This document shows, in pieces, positions 10,507-21,402 of a DNA stretch of 64,000 bases (positions are counted from its first letter, which is position 1; each line of letters opens with the position of its first letter). The position numbers were made by a program, and so were the translations under genes. The DNA is taken from the NCBI GenBank assembly GCA_907164885.2, contig OU015492.1:204545009-204609008 (forward strand), given 5' to 3'. The stretch comes from Dolomedes plantarius (lineage: Eukaryota > Arthropoda > Arachnida > Araneae > Dolomedidae). The notes below the pieces were generated by a model. It worked only from the letters and a program-made list of their open reading frames with translations, did no database searches and was not told the DNA's origin.

Positions 10507-11873
10507 CATAATATTCAAAATAGTTTCTCGCAACAATGGACACTGCCAAACGAAATTTCCATTTCAGAGACATTTTGCTGAAGAACAGCTACCAGAAAAC
10601 GAACTTAAAAAACAGTTTCAAAACAAAAAGTAATGCTGTAATACCTAACATACACAATAAAAAAATCTGCAATAAATATTAAATTATGCTAAAATATGCT
10701 AAATTATGAATTATGTATTTCCCATACTGAGCCTTACTGGTTAGAATAAAAATATATCTAATACAGAACAAGGGACTAAGAGCTTAAGTATCTCATTTTT
10801 ATTAAGCACTCGCCCCGTAACTATATCATTTTAAATAATTTCTTCATTTAACCATGAACTTTGCAAAAATATTTCACTCTCTCTCTTTTTACCTAGAAGT
10901 AAAAAGTCAAAATGAATATCCAAGGCACAAATAAACTTAATTTTATTTGGAGTGGACAAATATTTTACCCCATCGCTTTTTCAAACTGGACGCTCGCCAA
11001 TGTCATCCATACTCTACAACTTTCATTGAACGGATATTAAATACCTTTTTATTCAGTTGGCACAAGCAATTTTGTTTTGAGATCAAACTGTCGTTTGGAG
11101 TGAACAAATAAAATTCTTTCTTGCTATGCCATCCCAAGGGAAGAATTTTCCTTGAATCACTTAGCATATTTTTCCTGGAATATTTTTATTGACTGCTATA
11201 CTTTTTTCCCCGGAAAATAGTTCGAATTCACACCTCTACCAAGAATATGTTTACCCAAACAACATCAAAATAAAATCTTCCTAAGTATATAATATGATAT
11301 ACCAAGGGACATGACTCATGAAAGAGCAAATCTATTGTTTCTTTTCCTTACTTTATTTTTTAAAAGGCATGCTTCCATTATGTTTGTCACATCTTTGTTC
11401 GTTAATCATTCTGTGACGATTATTAGTAGCGATGGGGTCGTTTGCTTTGAGGAGCAATGGTCCCGACATTATTCTGGAACTAGAATAAGACTGCAGATTC
11501 TATTCCAGAGCTAGTTCGGTGTATTCTAAGTAAAGAAAAAAATAATAATTGTTAAGACTCATTGTTAAAGCAGCGCATTGGGACAAAAGAAGAGACCAGA
11601 ACAAGGTTTATTCACCTCTTTCTCATGGTGATGATGGTTGGTTATTTCCTTATTTTGTTTTCTTTGAGCACAGTGAGCATCCTTTGATGAACAAGGGTTA
11701 CGCAGACTAGAACTTGCTTTAAAGCCAATTCCGAGAGAATACACATAGCTATAGCTATGCCATGGAACTTATTCATAATGACTCTGATACAAAAAATACA
11801 ACAGTGATGGTCAACCAAGGTTTTTCAATCGGCCCTCGCCACTAAAGCAGTTGAAAAAGAATATATCGTTATA
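10507..11873. other. Unassigned AT-rich sequence
   Basis: No recognisable protein, repeat end or RNA is seen. Open frames do not exceed about 70 codons. Confidence 0.5.
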
Positions 11874-11875
11874 TA

Positions 11876-12630
11876 CAGGGTGATTCAAAGCTCCATGAAC
11901 AAACTTTTAGGGGAGGTAGAAAGATGAAAAAAATAGATTCACATTGGAATGTATGACCGGAAACACAAACCTGACGCTAGAGGGCGCTGTTCCTCAGCGT
12001 TGTAGTAGGGATCCTCTTTCTCTCGTGAAGGGATCTTTAATCAACACAATGTCTCGAACAGACATTGGAGCAATGTCCAGTAATTCCGGCAGTACCTCCT
12101 CCAGAAAAATGCGATAGAAAGATATTGTTACTTCATGGAACTTGAACAAATGCAATGAGAACCCGGCGTTTCCAATTTTCATTCTGTTCACGGATGAAGC
12201 CTCTTTCTCTCGTGAAGGGATCTTTAATCAACACTCTGTTCATGTGTGGAGCCACAACAACCAACGATGTATTCGACCACATGCTGCCCAACAACGGTTC
12301 TCAGTGAATATATGGGTGGGTATTACTGCTGATTACTTGATCGGACCAAACTGGATGGACCACACTGGATGGCCGGAAATATCGCATTTTTCTGGAGGAG
12401 GTACTGTTGGAATTACTGGACATAATTCCAATGTCTGTTCGAGATACTGTGTTCATTAAAGATCCCTTCACAGGAGAAAGGGGATCCCAACTACAGCGCT
12501 GATGAACAGCGCCCTCTAGCGTCAGGTTTGCGTTTCTAGCCTTACATTCCTATGTGATTCTGTTTTTGTTTTTTGTTTTTAGGTTTCTACCTCCCCTATA
12601 AGTTTGTAGATGGAGTTTTGAATCACTCTG
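11876..12630 (+). mobile_element. Mariner-type fold-back element with duplicated transposase segment
   Basis: The left end CAGGGTGATTCAAAGCTCCA and the right end, reverse complement CAGAGTGATTCAAAACTCCA, sit at TA (11874-11875 and 12631-12632). The inverted arms run on for about 240 bp each and include transposase coding sequence: FLEEVLPELLDI and SVRDIVLIKDPFTRE are read leftward from 12108, and a relative is read rightward from 12392. The core encodes FTDEASFSREGIFNQHSVHV and IWVGITADYLIGPNW, the first catalytic aspartate region. CTCTTTCTCTCGTGAAGGGA also occurs as a direct repeat (12013 and 12203). Confidence 0.85.
12165..12390 (+). pseudogene. Mariner-type transposase fragment
   Basis: The stretch from the FTDEASF catalytic aspartate through HVWSHNNQRC and NIWVGITADYLIGPNWMD is a middle transposase segment related to the proteins encoded at 55595-56062 and hinted at in 30375-30782. 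N-terminal DNA-binding and C-terminal catalytic parts are absent. Confidence 0.75.
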
Positions 12631-12702
12631 TATATTACGAAATACTTCACCCTCCTGTTCCATGTTCGGCAGTAATTGTGTGCGAAAGCACTTTTTCCAA
12701 CA

Positions 12703-13454
12703 TTAAGGGGACACGTACCTTTTTAAAGGCCAAGAGACTCGACAAACATATCCCTATTTTCAATCATTAGTAGTTACTAAAATAATTTATTCAGAAATAT
12801 GAAAATTTTACTGTGAGTTACACACACTTCCTTCTTTATAAACATAGTTCTCAATTTTTTCTACGTTGAAGATAAATATTTTAATTTTAAAATTTCAACA
12901 ATTGTTTTTTTCATTGTTATGGCAATGCGCGAAGAATTGTGTCGGTATATTAATGCATATACATATATTTTTTTAATTTAAAATTAAGTTATATAATGTA
13001 TCTTTAAAATGACGAACTTAGAAATCCAAATTCTTAGTTCTTCATCGAAAAAAAGGCTTTTTAAAAAATTTAAAATTTCCCAAAAATTTGATAAATTTTA
13101 CTGTAATTAAAATTTTTATGGCAGGAATGATATAATAGTAGCACATTTTAATGATACATGTTAATATTGCCCGTGTATAGAATTTCATGGTATTCTAGCC
13201 AACTGTTTTTCTGATATCGTGTGCGAAATGACATAACAATGAAAAAAAAAACGATGGTCGAAATTTTTTTAAAAACTTTTAAAATTTCTTCAGGCTAGAA
13301 TAAACTGAGAGCCATATTTATAAAGAAGAAAGAGAGTTTATCTCCCAGTGAAATTTTCATATTTCTGAATAAATTATTTTAGTAACTACTAGTGATTGAA
13401 AATACGATATGTTTGTCGAGTCTCTTGGCCTTTAAAAGGTATTTGCCCCCTTAA
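12703..13454. mobile_element. TTAA-bounded MITE with GGGGAC ends
   Basis: The element runs from TTAAGGGGACACGTACC to an end whose reverse complement is TTAAGGGGGCAAATACC. The arms match for about 160 bp (shared CAAGAGACTCGACAAACAT and AATTTATTCAGAAATATGAA). TTAA at both ends may be the target duplication. No coding content. The terminal sequence resembles that of the Mutator-like element at 35471-38281. Confidence 0.8.
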
Positions 13455-14345
13455 ACACACTAAATCTAAGGAAAGAAGTAGTCTTACAAATGAAAATTTA
13501 ATCTCACCGCCTTTGTGTTTCATCACCTAAAATCAACGTTGATTTTACTGTCGTTGCTGCATCAAGTGCCCATCCGTAAGCATCTCAATGAACTTTGATT
13601 AAGAAAACAGATTTTCTGTTTGGTTTTGCAATATAAACATACATATCAAATGTATTTTTATTATATGTACAGGGATTTCAAAAAATACGTTTCAAAATTG
13701 CTACTTTGCAGTTATTAATTTCAAGAATATTTGATTTTACAAAGTTACGTTGTGTAACTTTCGCATTTTTTTCCAAACATGTATCCATTTTGATATCGCT
13801 AAAATTAATTCTTCACTAAGAAAACATTTATATCAGTATTGCAGTTCTATTTATTATGCGGTCTTTTTTTTTGAGAATCATGTACTTATAAGCATTCTAA
13901 ATAATTTGAATTCAAATATTGAAAGTTATTTTTAAATTAAAATATTTAGTGCAGTATGCAAATCTTATATTTGAAGAGGGCAATTTTGTGCCTTTCACTT
14001 GCACAGCAGACATCAAAATTCGCTCCAAAATTAGAGTTGGCCCACAGTCATTTATATTTTTATCAAGTGGCCCTGGGATAGTTTTGGGTCGGACATCCCT
14101 GGCATACAAGATCAGCATTGTAGTAGTTGATCAATGTCATTGCCAAGGCAGGTAAGTACGCAGAGGTAGGCCCAGTGTCTAAACACATCCACCCCGAAAG
14201 GCATGTTTTTCATATGTTATAACCACTTTCTTATCTAAACAACGGATCTAGGCATCCCCTCCCCTCTCCTGAGAACGTATTTCTGGCTATGTCCTAGGAC
14301 CGGATCGAATAGGGGAATTTGAGATATATTTGAAATTTTTGTATA
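13455..14345. other. Unassigned sequence, possible hAT right end
   Basis: Mostly AT-rich. At 14070-14104 the minus strand reads CAGGGATGTCCGACCCAAAA, like the terminus of many hAT elements. No matching left end or 8-bp duplication was found, so I do not call an element. The frames across 13912-14155 are probably noise. Confidence 0.35.
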
Positions 14346-14347
14346 TA

Positions 14348-14932
14348 CGATGGTTGGGGTATAAGTCATGGCAACTATATTTTTTTTCTTGTAGATATGT
14401 GAACGGATCACAAACGTGTCGTGTGGAAGTTCTTCAGGCATAGTGTGTATGCAGAACAACAGATGGCTCTGTGATAGCTGGTAGTAGCGCAGCGAGGGCT
14501 CTGAAATCAGTCAGTTGGTGAGTGTCGTGCGAGATGGAAGTAACCCGTGTTGAGCAGCGTGCTTACATCAAAATAGCCGTTCTCCGAGGTAGAAATGCGA
14601 TGGAATGTCACAGTGAATTAGTAGAAGCCCTTGGGAATAATGCCCTACCATATCGTACAGTAGCGCGGGCAGGGGAATACATTGAGGGTCTTTAGGCCCA
14701 GGTTTGTCATGTCAACTTTATGTGTACTGTGTTATCATTCTTTTGCACGGTGAAGGCCATATTGCCCTGTATACTACCGTAATAAATTAGTGTGTTACGA
14801 TATTTCAGTGCTATTCATTGTCCACACATGTAGTTAAGACCTTGTCCTTTCGTCTGTATATGTCACATTTTCCAACCGGACTGGTATCTTCAAGAAAAAA
14901 AATAGTTGCCATGACTTATACCCCAACCCTCG
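14348..14932 (+). mobile_element. Mariner-type deletion derivative
   Basis: The ends CGATGGTTGGGGTATAAGTC and the reverse complement CGAGGGTTGGGGTATAAGTC continue into CATGGCAACTA on both sides. TA flanks both ends (14346-14347 and 14933-14934). It keeps the 5' leader and the first codons of the transposase, then jumps to the 3' leader. Confidence 0.9.
14534..14695 (+). pseudogene. Mariner-type transposase N terminus (53 codons)
   Basis: ATG 14534 opens a frame beginning MEVTRVEQRAYIKIAVLRGR and continuing NAMECHSELVEALG. This is the first helix-turn-helix of a mariner family transposase. The frame ends at a stop at 14693-14695, after the deletion point. The catalytic domain is gone. In principle such a fragment could bind the inverted repeats, but nothing suggests it is expressed. 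Confidence 0.82.
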
Positions 14933-15204
14933 TATAATGTTGGTACGGACGCCAGCCTATCTGTCTGGAAAGCGAAAATCCAGCGTTGAATGTCCAGGCA
15001 AATTGAATTTGTCATCATCAAGCAAAGCAATATTGGCAAAGTGAATGTGTAAGGGATGACTTTGTTTCGTTGGGGATCACCAAAAGTCGTGACAAAAACT
15101 GAAACGTGCGAGAGTGTGCCTCGGTGACATCGCCGTTATTGCGATGTCCAAATAAAAGTAAAGCCAATTGCATTTTAAAAGAGGAAAATATTGGCAAATG
15201 CATG

Positions 15205-15698
15205 TATAGAGAATAATAGCTCACTTCTACCCAGACTTGGGTGTATATAATTTGAAGTGGCACTCTAAATGAATTTGATACAAACACAGTTTATACATGA
15301 AACAATGTTTATTGAATTCGTTGCACATATAGAATTTGCTTTTACAGCAATAAGCATACCTACTACTTGTACGGAATATATATTAACATTCGATAGAAAT
15401 ACACTTTGCAAATACTCACAAACCAGCAGAGAGTCAAACCAGCAGTACTGCCACGTAAACTTTGGGCCCCCTAAGCACTAGCGCCGGTTAACACCTGGAG
15501 CTGCTTTCCTCGTAGCTCCCTCTCGCTTATCTATCAACTTTAACAACCTCTTTCAACCTTAACAAACTTTTTATTAATCAAGCTGCTTGGTATTTATACC
15601 AAGCGCGTATGCCGAAATTAGCATATCTCAAGCAGCTTCTTTAATTCATTCACTCAAAAGTTCGATTCTTGTGAATCGAATCTTATGTATACCTTACA
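15205..15698 (-). mobile_element. Solo LTR, family L1, copy A
   Basis: On the minus strand it reads TGTAAGGTATACATAAG through to CTCTATA. A CATG target duplication flanks it (15201-15204 and 15699-15702). In minus-strand order it has a TATA box (GGTATAAATACC, near 15600) and an AATAAA signal near 15315. It shares most of its sequence with 23725-24348 and 34041-34546. A 4-bp duplication suits Ty3/Gypsy, but no internal region is present to confirm it. Open frames inside it are LTR sequence, not genes. Confidence 0.88.
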
Positions 15699-15839
15699 CA
15701 TGAATGTGTGTGTCATAGACGTGTGTCATAGACGCCATTGTGCTGTGAAACTAAAATGTAAGACAGTTATAGTTTGAAAAAAGAAATATCGACAATTGTA
15801 AGCATGCGTAGCAGAGATGACGTCGTTATAGTGGCAGCT

Positions 15840-16035
15840 AACGGAAAAAAATTTTCAAGTAGTCTCTTCTAACGAAACTGCCACGGGTTCATAACGTAGG
15901 ATTACTTATCGTTGCTTACCTACACCTTTTAGAAATAATATTCTGCCACTCTTGATTTATAACTTGCGACGACGGTTTTAAAGTCTGAAATTTTGCTTTA
16001 CCGAGAATCGTTACGGATAACGTAATCCTACGTTA
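15840..16035. repeat. TTAACGTAGG-type repeat, copy A
   Basis: It shares with 31972-32215 and 59555-61495 the block TAGTCTCTTCTAACGAAACT, then AACGTAGGATTACTTATCG and an inverted GTAATCCTACGTTA at the right end (16020-16034). Sequence after the final TTAA differs among copies, so that end is fixed. The left end is uncertain. Non-coding; likely a MITE. Confidence 0.7.
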
Positions 16036-16093
16036 AAATTTCGACTGGTATTATTCAGTAGACTGGTACTGTCCAGGTATCATTCAGTCTCCC

Positions 16094-16822
16094 TTAATGT
16101 GACAGTGGACTTTCAAAATTGTGAAATTTGTCCAAAAATTCGATTTTTTTTTATTTTATTGAATTGTAAAAGTACGGACGAGTAGGAATGTGTTGCAAAA
16201 AGAATTTTTAATTTCTGTGATTACTTTCCTAGTTACAGGCATTTGTATTTAATTTAGATATTATGTGGTTACTAATAGCAATAACTTTAAATGTGTTTTT
16301 CTCAAAATAAAAATTTTCATGTCATACGAATATTCAAACTGCTCCAGGCGCATTTCTAATGATCGTGTTGTTTTGAAATTTAAGTTTTATATACTTAACT
16401 GTATATCAAATAAATTTTGTTGAAAAAAATTATGCTTCGTAGCTCAGAATTTCTAAATTTTGTACTTGAAAAGACGATTTATAGGTATTTTGCGTAATAA
16501 AATGGGAGTTTTCACTATTATTATTTTTTCTGTTTATATTTTTAATGAATGCTTAAAATAAGCAATACGTTTCATTGTTAGTTCTATAAGGTATCATGTA
16601 AATAAAAATTACCATATTATATGCAAAAGAAATGCGCATGAAACATTTTTAATTAGGCCAATTTTTGATATAATTAATAATTCATAATTCATAAATTATT
16701 AATATTTATTCTTTAAATTTTAATAACTTTTACATATCTATGGTACTAATCACATATTCAAATTTCAAGCAAATCCATTCAAAGCAAAAAAAGTTAAGTT
16801 TGAAGGTCCACTGTCCCCTTAA
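16094..16822. mobile_element. TTAA-bounded MITE, second type
   Basis: The left end TTAATGTGACAGTGGACTTT and the right end, reverse complement TTAAGGGGACAGTGGACCTT, are inverted repeats starting with TTAA. The interior is AT-rich and non-coding. The GGGGAC start links it to the elements at 12703 and 35471, though interiors differ. Confidence 0.72.
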
Positions 16823-17486
16823 ATGGAAAGCAAGAATTAAGGCAAGTCTTGCCTTAATTCCTGTGAGGCAGATTAAGGCAAGGCTTAAAGTTGATGATGT
16901 CAACCACCTGTTTGGAGAGGCGGATGTTATTCCTTTCTCAGCTTAGTTGTGCAAAAATGGAATAAAAAAGGTATCTGAGAATCTCTGCAAAGAAACAGTC
17001 CTAGATTTAACAGATTCTACAAGTTTTAATCCTACATTTATTCTTAAAATTGTTATCTACTAACACTACGTATGATCTGTTTCTCATAATACTGAAACAC
17101 GAACAAGTCTTCAAAATATATTAACTTGCATGTTTTACTTTTTAAGACCTGATACTACTTGAGCTCTATAGTTATTAATATATTATGCTTATAAACAATG
17201 ACTTTCCGTTCATATCTGGATTTGTAATTTAGAAAAGCTGTAGGTAGATGTTTCTCTGAGAATTATGGAGGAATTTTTTTTCCCGAATAAGTAAAAATTT
17301 TTGCATTTGTCTACGTCACCGAATTTAGCAGTGCTTCAAAATTAATTGCGCTGTACTTAAAATGTTTTATTAATACTTTATTTCTTTTAAATTCCACTAG
17401 ATAAATAAGTCAAAAAGATTAGAGAATTGTCTGTATATTACTTCTAAATGCCATAACAAAATGCTTAGCACTTACATAACTATATA
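16823..17486. other. Unassigned AT-rich sequence
   Basis: Short repeated AAGGCAAG words occur at 16838-16890. No gene, RNA or element end is recognised. Confidence 0.45.
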
Positions 17487-17488
17487 TA

Positions 17489-18790
17489 CAGAGGCTGTTC
17501 ACACATTTTTTAGACGATGTATATTGTATTCACAAAACTAAATTACATAAAATTCTTGTGTTTCAAATGTTCTATATGACATCCCTTATTCTGAACTGTC
17601 TTTCGACATCGCAATTTCCAGGATAATAATGCCCTTTGAAGTGTCAGAAGAGGTATTCTATCCCATTCCTCCTGAACAGCTTTCCAGAGTCCTGTAAGGG
17701 TTTTGAGACGACGTTTGGATAATGCAGATTTTAAAAGTCCGAAAGCACAAAAATCCATAGGTGATACATCGGGAGATTTAGTAGGGATATCAGTGAAGGG
17801 TATGGCCTTGATACCAGTATTTTGTTCCATTTCTTTTAGGAAATTTACTTTGGATTTTGATGTGTGACTGCTAGCTTTGTCCTGATGGAGTCTCACAGAT
17901 TGATGGCACTGTGGGTAAAGCGATGGTATTTCATTTAGAAAAAATGGCGATAAAATATGTTCCTGATAGTATTTGGAGTTAATCTTGACATTTTTTTCCA
18001 CTCTCTTTATTTTTAACTTGCCATTATAAGAAAAACCAGCAACAATCATGAATCCCTTAGAAAAACTTTCTTTCGATTCTTTGAACCATGTACTTAAATT
18101 TTTTTCTCCCCTTTTATGATAATAAATGGCTCTTTTTTTGTTGCAATTATTTAAATACACCCATTATTCCTCTATTGTGACAACTGTTTTCCATTTTTCT
18201 TTGGATAAGTGTTTCTCATATAGAATTCTGCAGCGTGTCCTGCGTTCAGCGATATGATTTGGAAGAAGACGATGCACATTGCGTTTTTTCGCTTTCTTAA
18301 GATTTAAATCAACGTTTATCATTTTGTTTTCAGTGGACACCGAGCATTTTAATGATTTTGCAACTGTCCTTTGACTAGGGGGATTTTCTTCTAACATTAA
18401 ACAACGTACCTTTGCAATATTCGAAGATGTCCGTTTTTTCCTTGGATACTTGTTTGGAATTTTTGTCCCACTTGAGGCTCCAATTTGACGTTTTATTCCT
18501 TTCTTGTTGACGATATTATCTATCCACGCTTTAGATATCACAAAACCATGACTCTCACATCGTTTTTGGATAACGGAGTATGCATATTTCTCTTCGGAAA
18601 GAGCATAAATGTAGCCTTCGAACCACTGCTTTGTTAAAAACGCCATTTTGAATAAAAACAAAACTTTCAAGCCGCAGACGATAATTTTGACTTTTAAAAA
18701 CATAGTACAGCTGCAATTATTTATTTTGCAGCAAACGATTTTTTATTACCGCTTACCAAAATCGTCTAAAAAATGTGCGAACAGCCTCTG
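17489..18790 (-). mobile_element. Mariner-type element (D41D), copy 1
   Basis: The inverted repeat CAGAGGCTGTTCACACATTT pairs with the right end, reverse complement CAGAGGCTGTTCGCACATTT, and extends through TTTAGACGAT. TA lies at 17487-17488 and 18791-18792. The length of 1302 bp and single minus-strand gene are typical of mariner-like elements. A second copy lies at 61764-63069. Confidence 0.94.
17543..18646 (-). pseudogene. Mariner-type transposase with one premature stop
   Basis: The likely start is the ATG at 18646 ([20 protein letters not shown]), 367 codons to the stop at 17543-17545. The frame is continuous except for one TAA at 18161-18163, where copy 2 has a serine codon in IDESW. 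Just before it this copy has IEE instead of IDE, so the first catalytic Asp is Glu. The second Asp lies in RLHQDKASSH and the third in SPDVSPMDFCAFG, with 41 residues between them, a D-41-D spacing unlike the 34 of Mos1-type mariners. N-terminal residues resemble a helix-turn-helix, followed by a basic PRKKR segment. Non-functional but lightly damaged. Confidence 0.92.
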
Positions 18791-18792
18791 TA

Positions 18793-19257
18793 GAACGAAA
18801 GATTCAATGAATTTTATGTACCATCCCTTTTAAATTAAATATATCCATTCAGTAATTGAATTTCTCTTCCCGTTCGACTAAGAATTTTTAGAACAATCTA
18901 ATTTCCTTTAATCTAACTTAAGTCTTCTTAAATTTAATTCAAATTTTATTTAAATGCTACAATCTAGCTCTAGAAAGATAATTTTGCATGTCACATGCTG
19001 TCGTTAAATAGATCTTTTAGTTGTTTACTTCGTTACTGAATGAGTAAAATTCGTCGTTAGAAAACTATTCTCTTTATGGTCATCTGGGACAGAGAAAGTT
19101 TTGCATTTTGCATATTATTTATAAGAGAAATTAGCTGTTGTTTTAAGACAACAATAAAAATTATTGATCGTTAGGGAGATCTATATTTAAAACACCAAGG
19201 AATTATATGCCTAGCCTAAGTGAAGATGTTGGTGTCTTTCAACAGATTTATCTGCAA
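18793..19257. other. Unassigned AT-rich sequence
   Basis: Nothing recognisable lies between the mariner copy and the Helitron fragment. Confidence 0.45.
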
Positions 19258-19855
19258 CTAGCTGGATACCCGTGCTTCGCTACGGAGTACATTTTAGGAT
19301 AACTGCATTGAAAAAATAATGAAATTGCTTTTTACAGGATTTCCTTATAAACAAAAAATCGTAACGGATATTTTTATAGACAAAATAATGTAGAAGAAAA
19401 TATTAAAATTAAATACAACGGTGAATGTATGCAATTAATGCCAAAATAAACCGACAAACTATATTTATTAGAAATATCGTAACGGATATTTTTATTGACA
19501 AAATAATGTAGAAGAAAATATTCAAATTAGATCTAATAAAACATACTAAAGAATATAGTACAGTTTGAGGAACATTTCTTTTATTATATTTTAATATTTT
19601 TTGTCAATTTACTTCGTTGTTATGCACGTGACGCAAAATTATTTTAAAGAATCACAAAAAGAAAATAAATCTCGTGATCAGCATTTAATAAATTAAATTC
19701 TGAAAATTAATCTTTAAAAATAAACTAAAAATCAGAAAATGGAGGTACAAATTCAACAAAGATTTCATTTTAAAGGAATTTTATGATCTTTCTCGTGATG
19801 TAAATTTTATAACCCTTAAATTATAATTTTAATTGCAAACTTTAAAAAGCTGTTA
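19258..19855 (-). mobile_element. Helitron family A, copy 4, 5'-truncated
   Basis: On the minus strand it ends CCGTAGCGAAGCACGGG followed by TATCCAGCTAG, the family 3' hairpin and CTAG terminus. Similarity to copy 1 runs to about 19855 and stops before the family 5' end, so roughly the first 170 bp are missing. A stretch (ATCGTAACGGATATTTTTAT and following) occurs twice, near 19358 and 19464. Confidence 0.82.
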
Positions 19856-20855
19856 GGCCACCCAAGCCCGTCAGCGGACGTCTAATGTTCCTGTTTATTC
19901 ATTTTTTGTATCTATGAAAGAAATAATAAAATATTAGCGATGAAATTGGACGTTACATAAAAACGTAATGTAAAAACTTTACAGGATAACATTACACAAA
20001 AACGTTTGCGATTAAAGCTAATTATTTTATATTTATAGGGTAGATAATGTGCCTCATATTCTTGTGTACTGGTCTATTTATCGACTGTATTCGCGTTCCT
20101 TACTTGACACCTCCAAGAACATTAAGGAAAATATATTATAGACATTCCTCCTCTTCAATTCACTACAACGGACAGATATCTCCTCTAAAACATAGGCATT
20201 GCATTCTTAATGAAATATAATGGCCATGCAGGTTCTATTCTGATTAAAAGATGGAATCTGGAGAATCATACATCACAAAAGTATGCCTATATATATAGAT
20301 ACACTTTCTCTTTTAAATGTCCTGAATTAGGTTATTCATTTAATTTCATTCCTAATAGTGGAATTCTCTGAAACTTATACACCACCATTCATTTAAGTGA
20401 AAGTTACCATCTCAATGATTTTAAATATCCAGTTATGAAATTTTATTAAGCGTTATTATCAATAAGGGGAAAATTATTCAATAAAAATCTTTGGATTTTG
20501 AATTAATGCCTTCAATTTCAATATTCTATTCTGTTAGGATTAAAAAAGCTCTGTATGCCTCTATTTATTGAAAAGACCTGCTTTCCCTAATGAAACTCTT
20601 TATATTCTCCAAACTTTTTAAGTTCATTTAGTTTAATGCCATATATCATATGAAATATGGAAATGATATATATTTATTCCTGGATGCTAATTATGGCCAC
20701 AGATTTAAAAGAACTACTATAAAAACTTTTGATATATACGCGAACTATTTCCAATAACTATTTTTGTAACCAAACAAATAGTTTAATGGATCTTCTGGAT
20801 TTTTGTTCTATGCTGTTTGTTTTTTCTGTGAATTAATGCAGATAGATGAGTTCAT
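19856..20855. other. Unassigned AT-rich sequence
   Basis: No gene or element end is recognised; open frames are all short. Confidence 0.45.
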
Positions 20856-21402
20856 TGCCTTTCTCCAACTTTTCGGGAGTTAATGTGGAGTAGTTTCCGA
20901 CTCTTTTATCCATCATCGTAAAAAAATCAGTTGGTAAGTTGGTTAATTCAGTTGATCGCAATGTCATCTTTTGCTACACAAGATCTAATGAGACTTGGAC
21001 TCACAGTTTAAAGACGATTCTGAGCAACGAATATCCATGCCTATTTCCAACTGTTCGGGAGTTAATGTGGAGTTTCCCCTCTTTTATCCATCATCGGAAA
21101 AAATTCAGTTGGTAAGTTGGTTAATTCAGTTGATCGCAATGTAATCTTTTGCTACACAAGATCTAATGAGACTTGGACTCACAGTTTAAAGACGATTCTG
21201 AGCAACGAATATCCATGCCTTTGTCCAAGTGTTCGGGAGTTAATGTGGAGTAGTTTCCGATTCTTTTATCCATCATCGGAAAAAATTCAGTTGGTAAGTT
21301 GGTTAATTCAGTTGATCGCAATGTAATATTTTGCTACACAAGATCTAATGAGACTTGGACTCACAGTTTAAAGACGATTCTGAGCAAAGAATTTTCATGC
21401 CT
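20856..21402. repeat. Tandem repeat, about 180-bp unit, three copies
   Basis: The unit includes TTCGGGAGTTAATGTGGAG, CAGTTGGTAAGTTGGTTAAT, TCGCAATGT and GAGACTTGGACTCACAG. The CGGGA anchor recurs at 20874, 21056 and 21234, a period of 182 then 178 bp. Copies are more than 90 percent alike by eye. Copy 2 lacks the TAGTTTCCGA variant seen in the others. The 69-codon frame at 21117 is an artefact of the repeat. Confidence 0.92.

Noticed and set aside
14070..14104. hAT element right end
   Set aside because: The terminus looks right (CAGGGATGTCCGACCC on the minus strand), but neither a partner end nor an 8-bp duplication was found.
15269..15481. 70-codon frame repeated at 34104-34298
   Set aside because: Both are the same part of a solo LTR read antisense; the frame differs between copies and the LTR structure with target duplication explains the sequence.
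20856..21402. CRISPR-like array
   Set aside because: Units are about 180 bp and contiguous, without short repeats and unique spacers; this is a eukaryotic tandem repeat.
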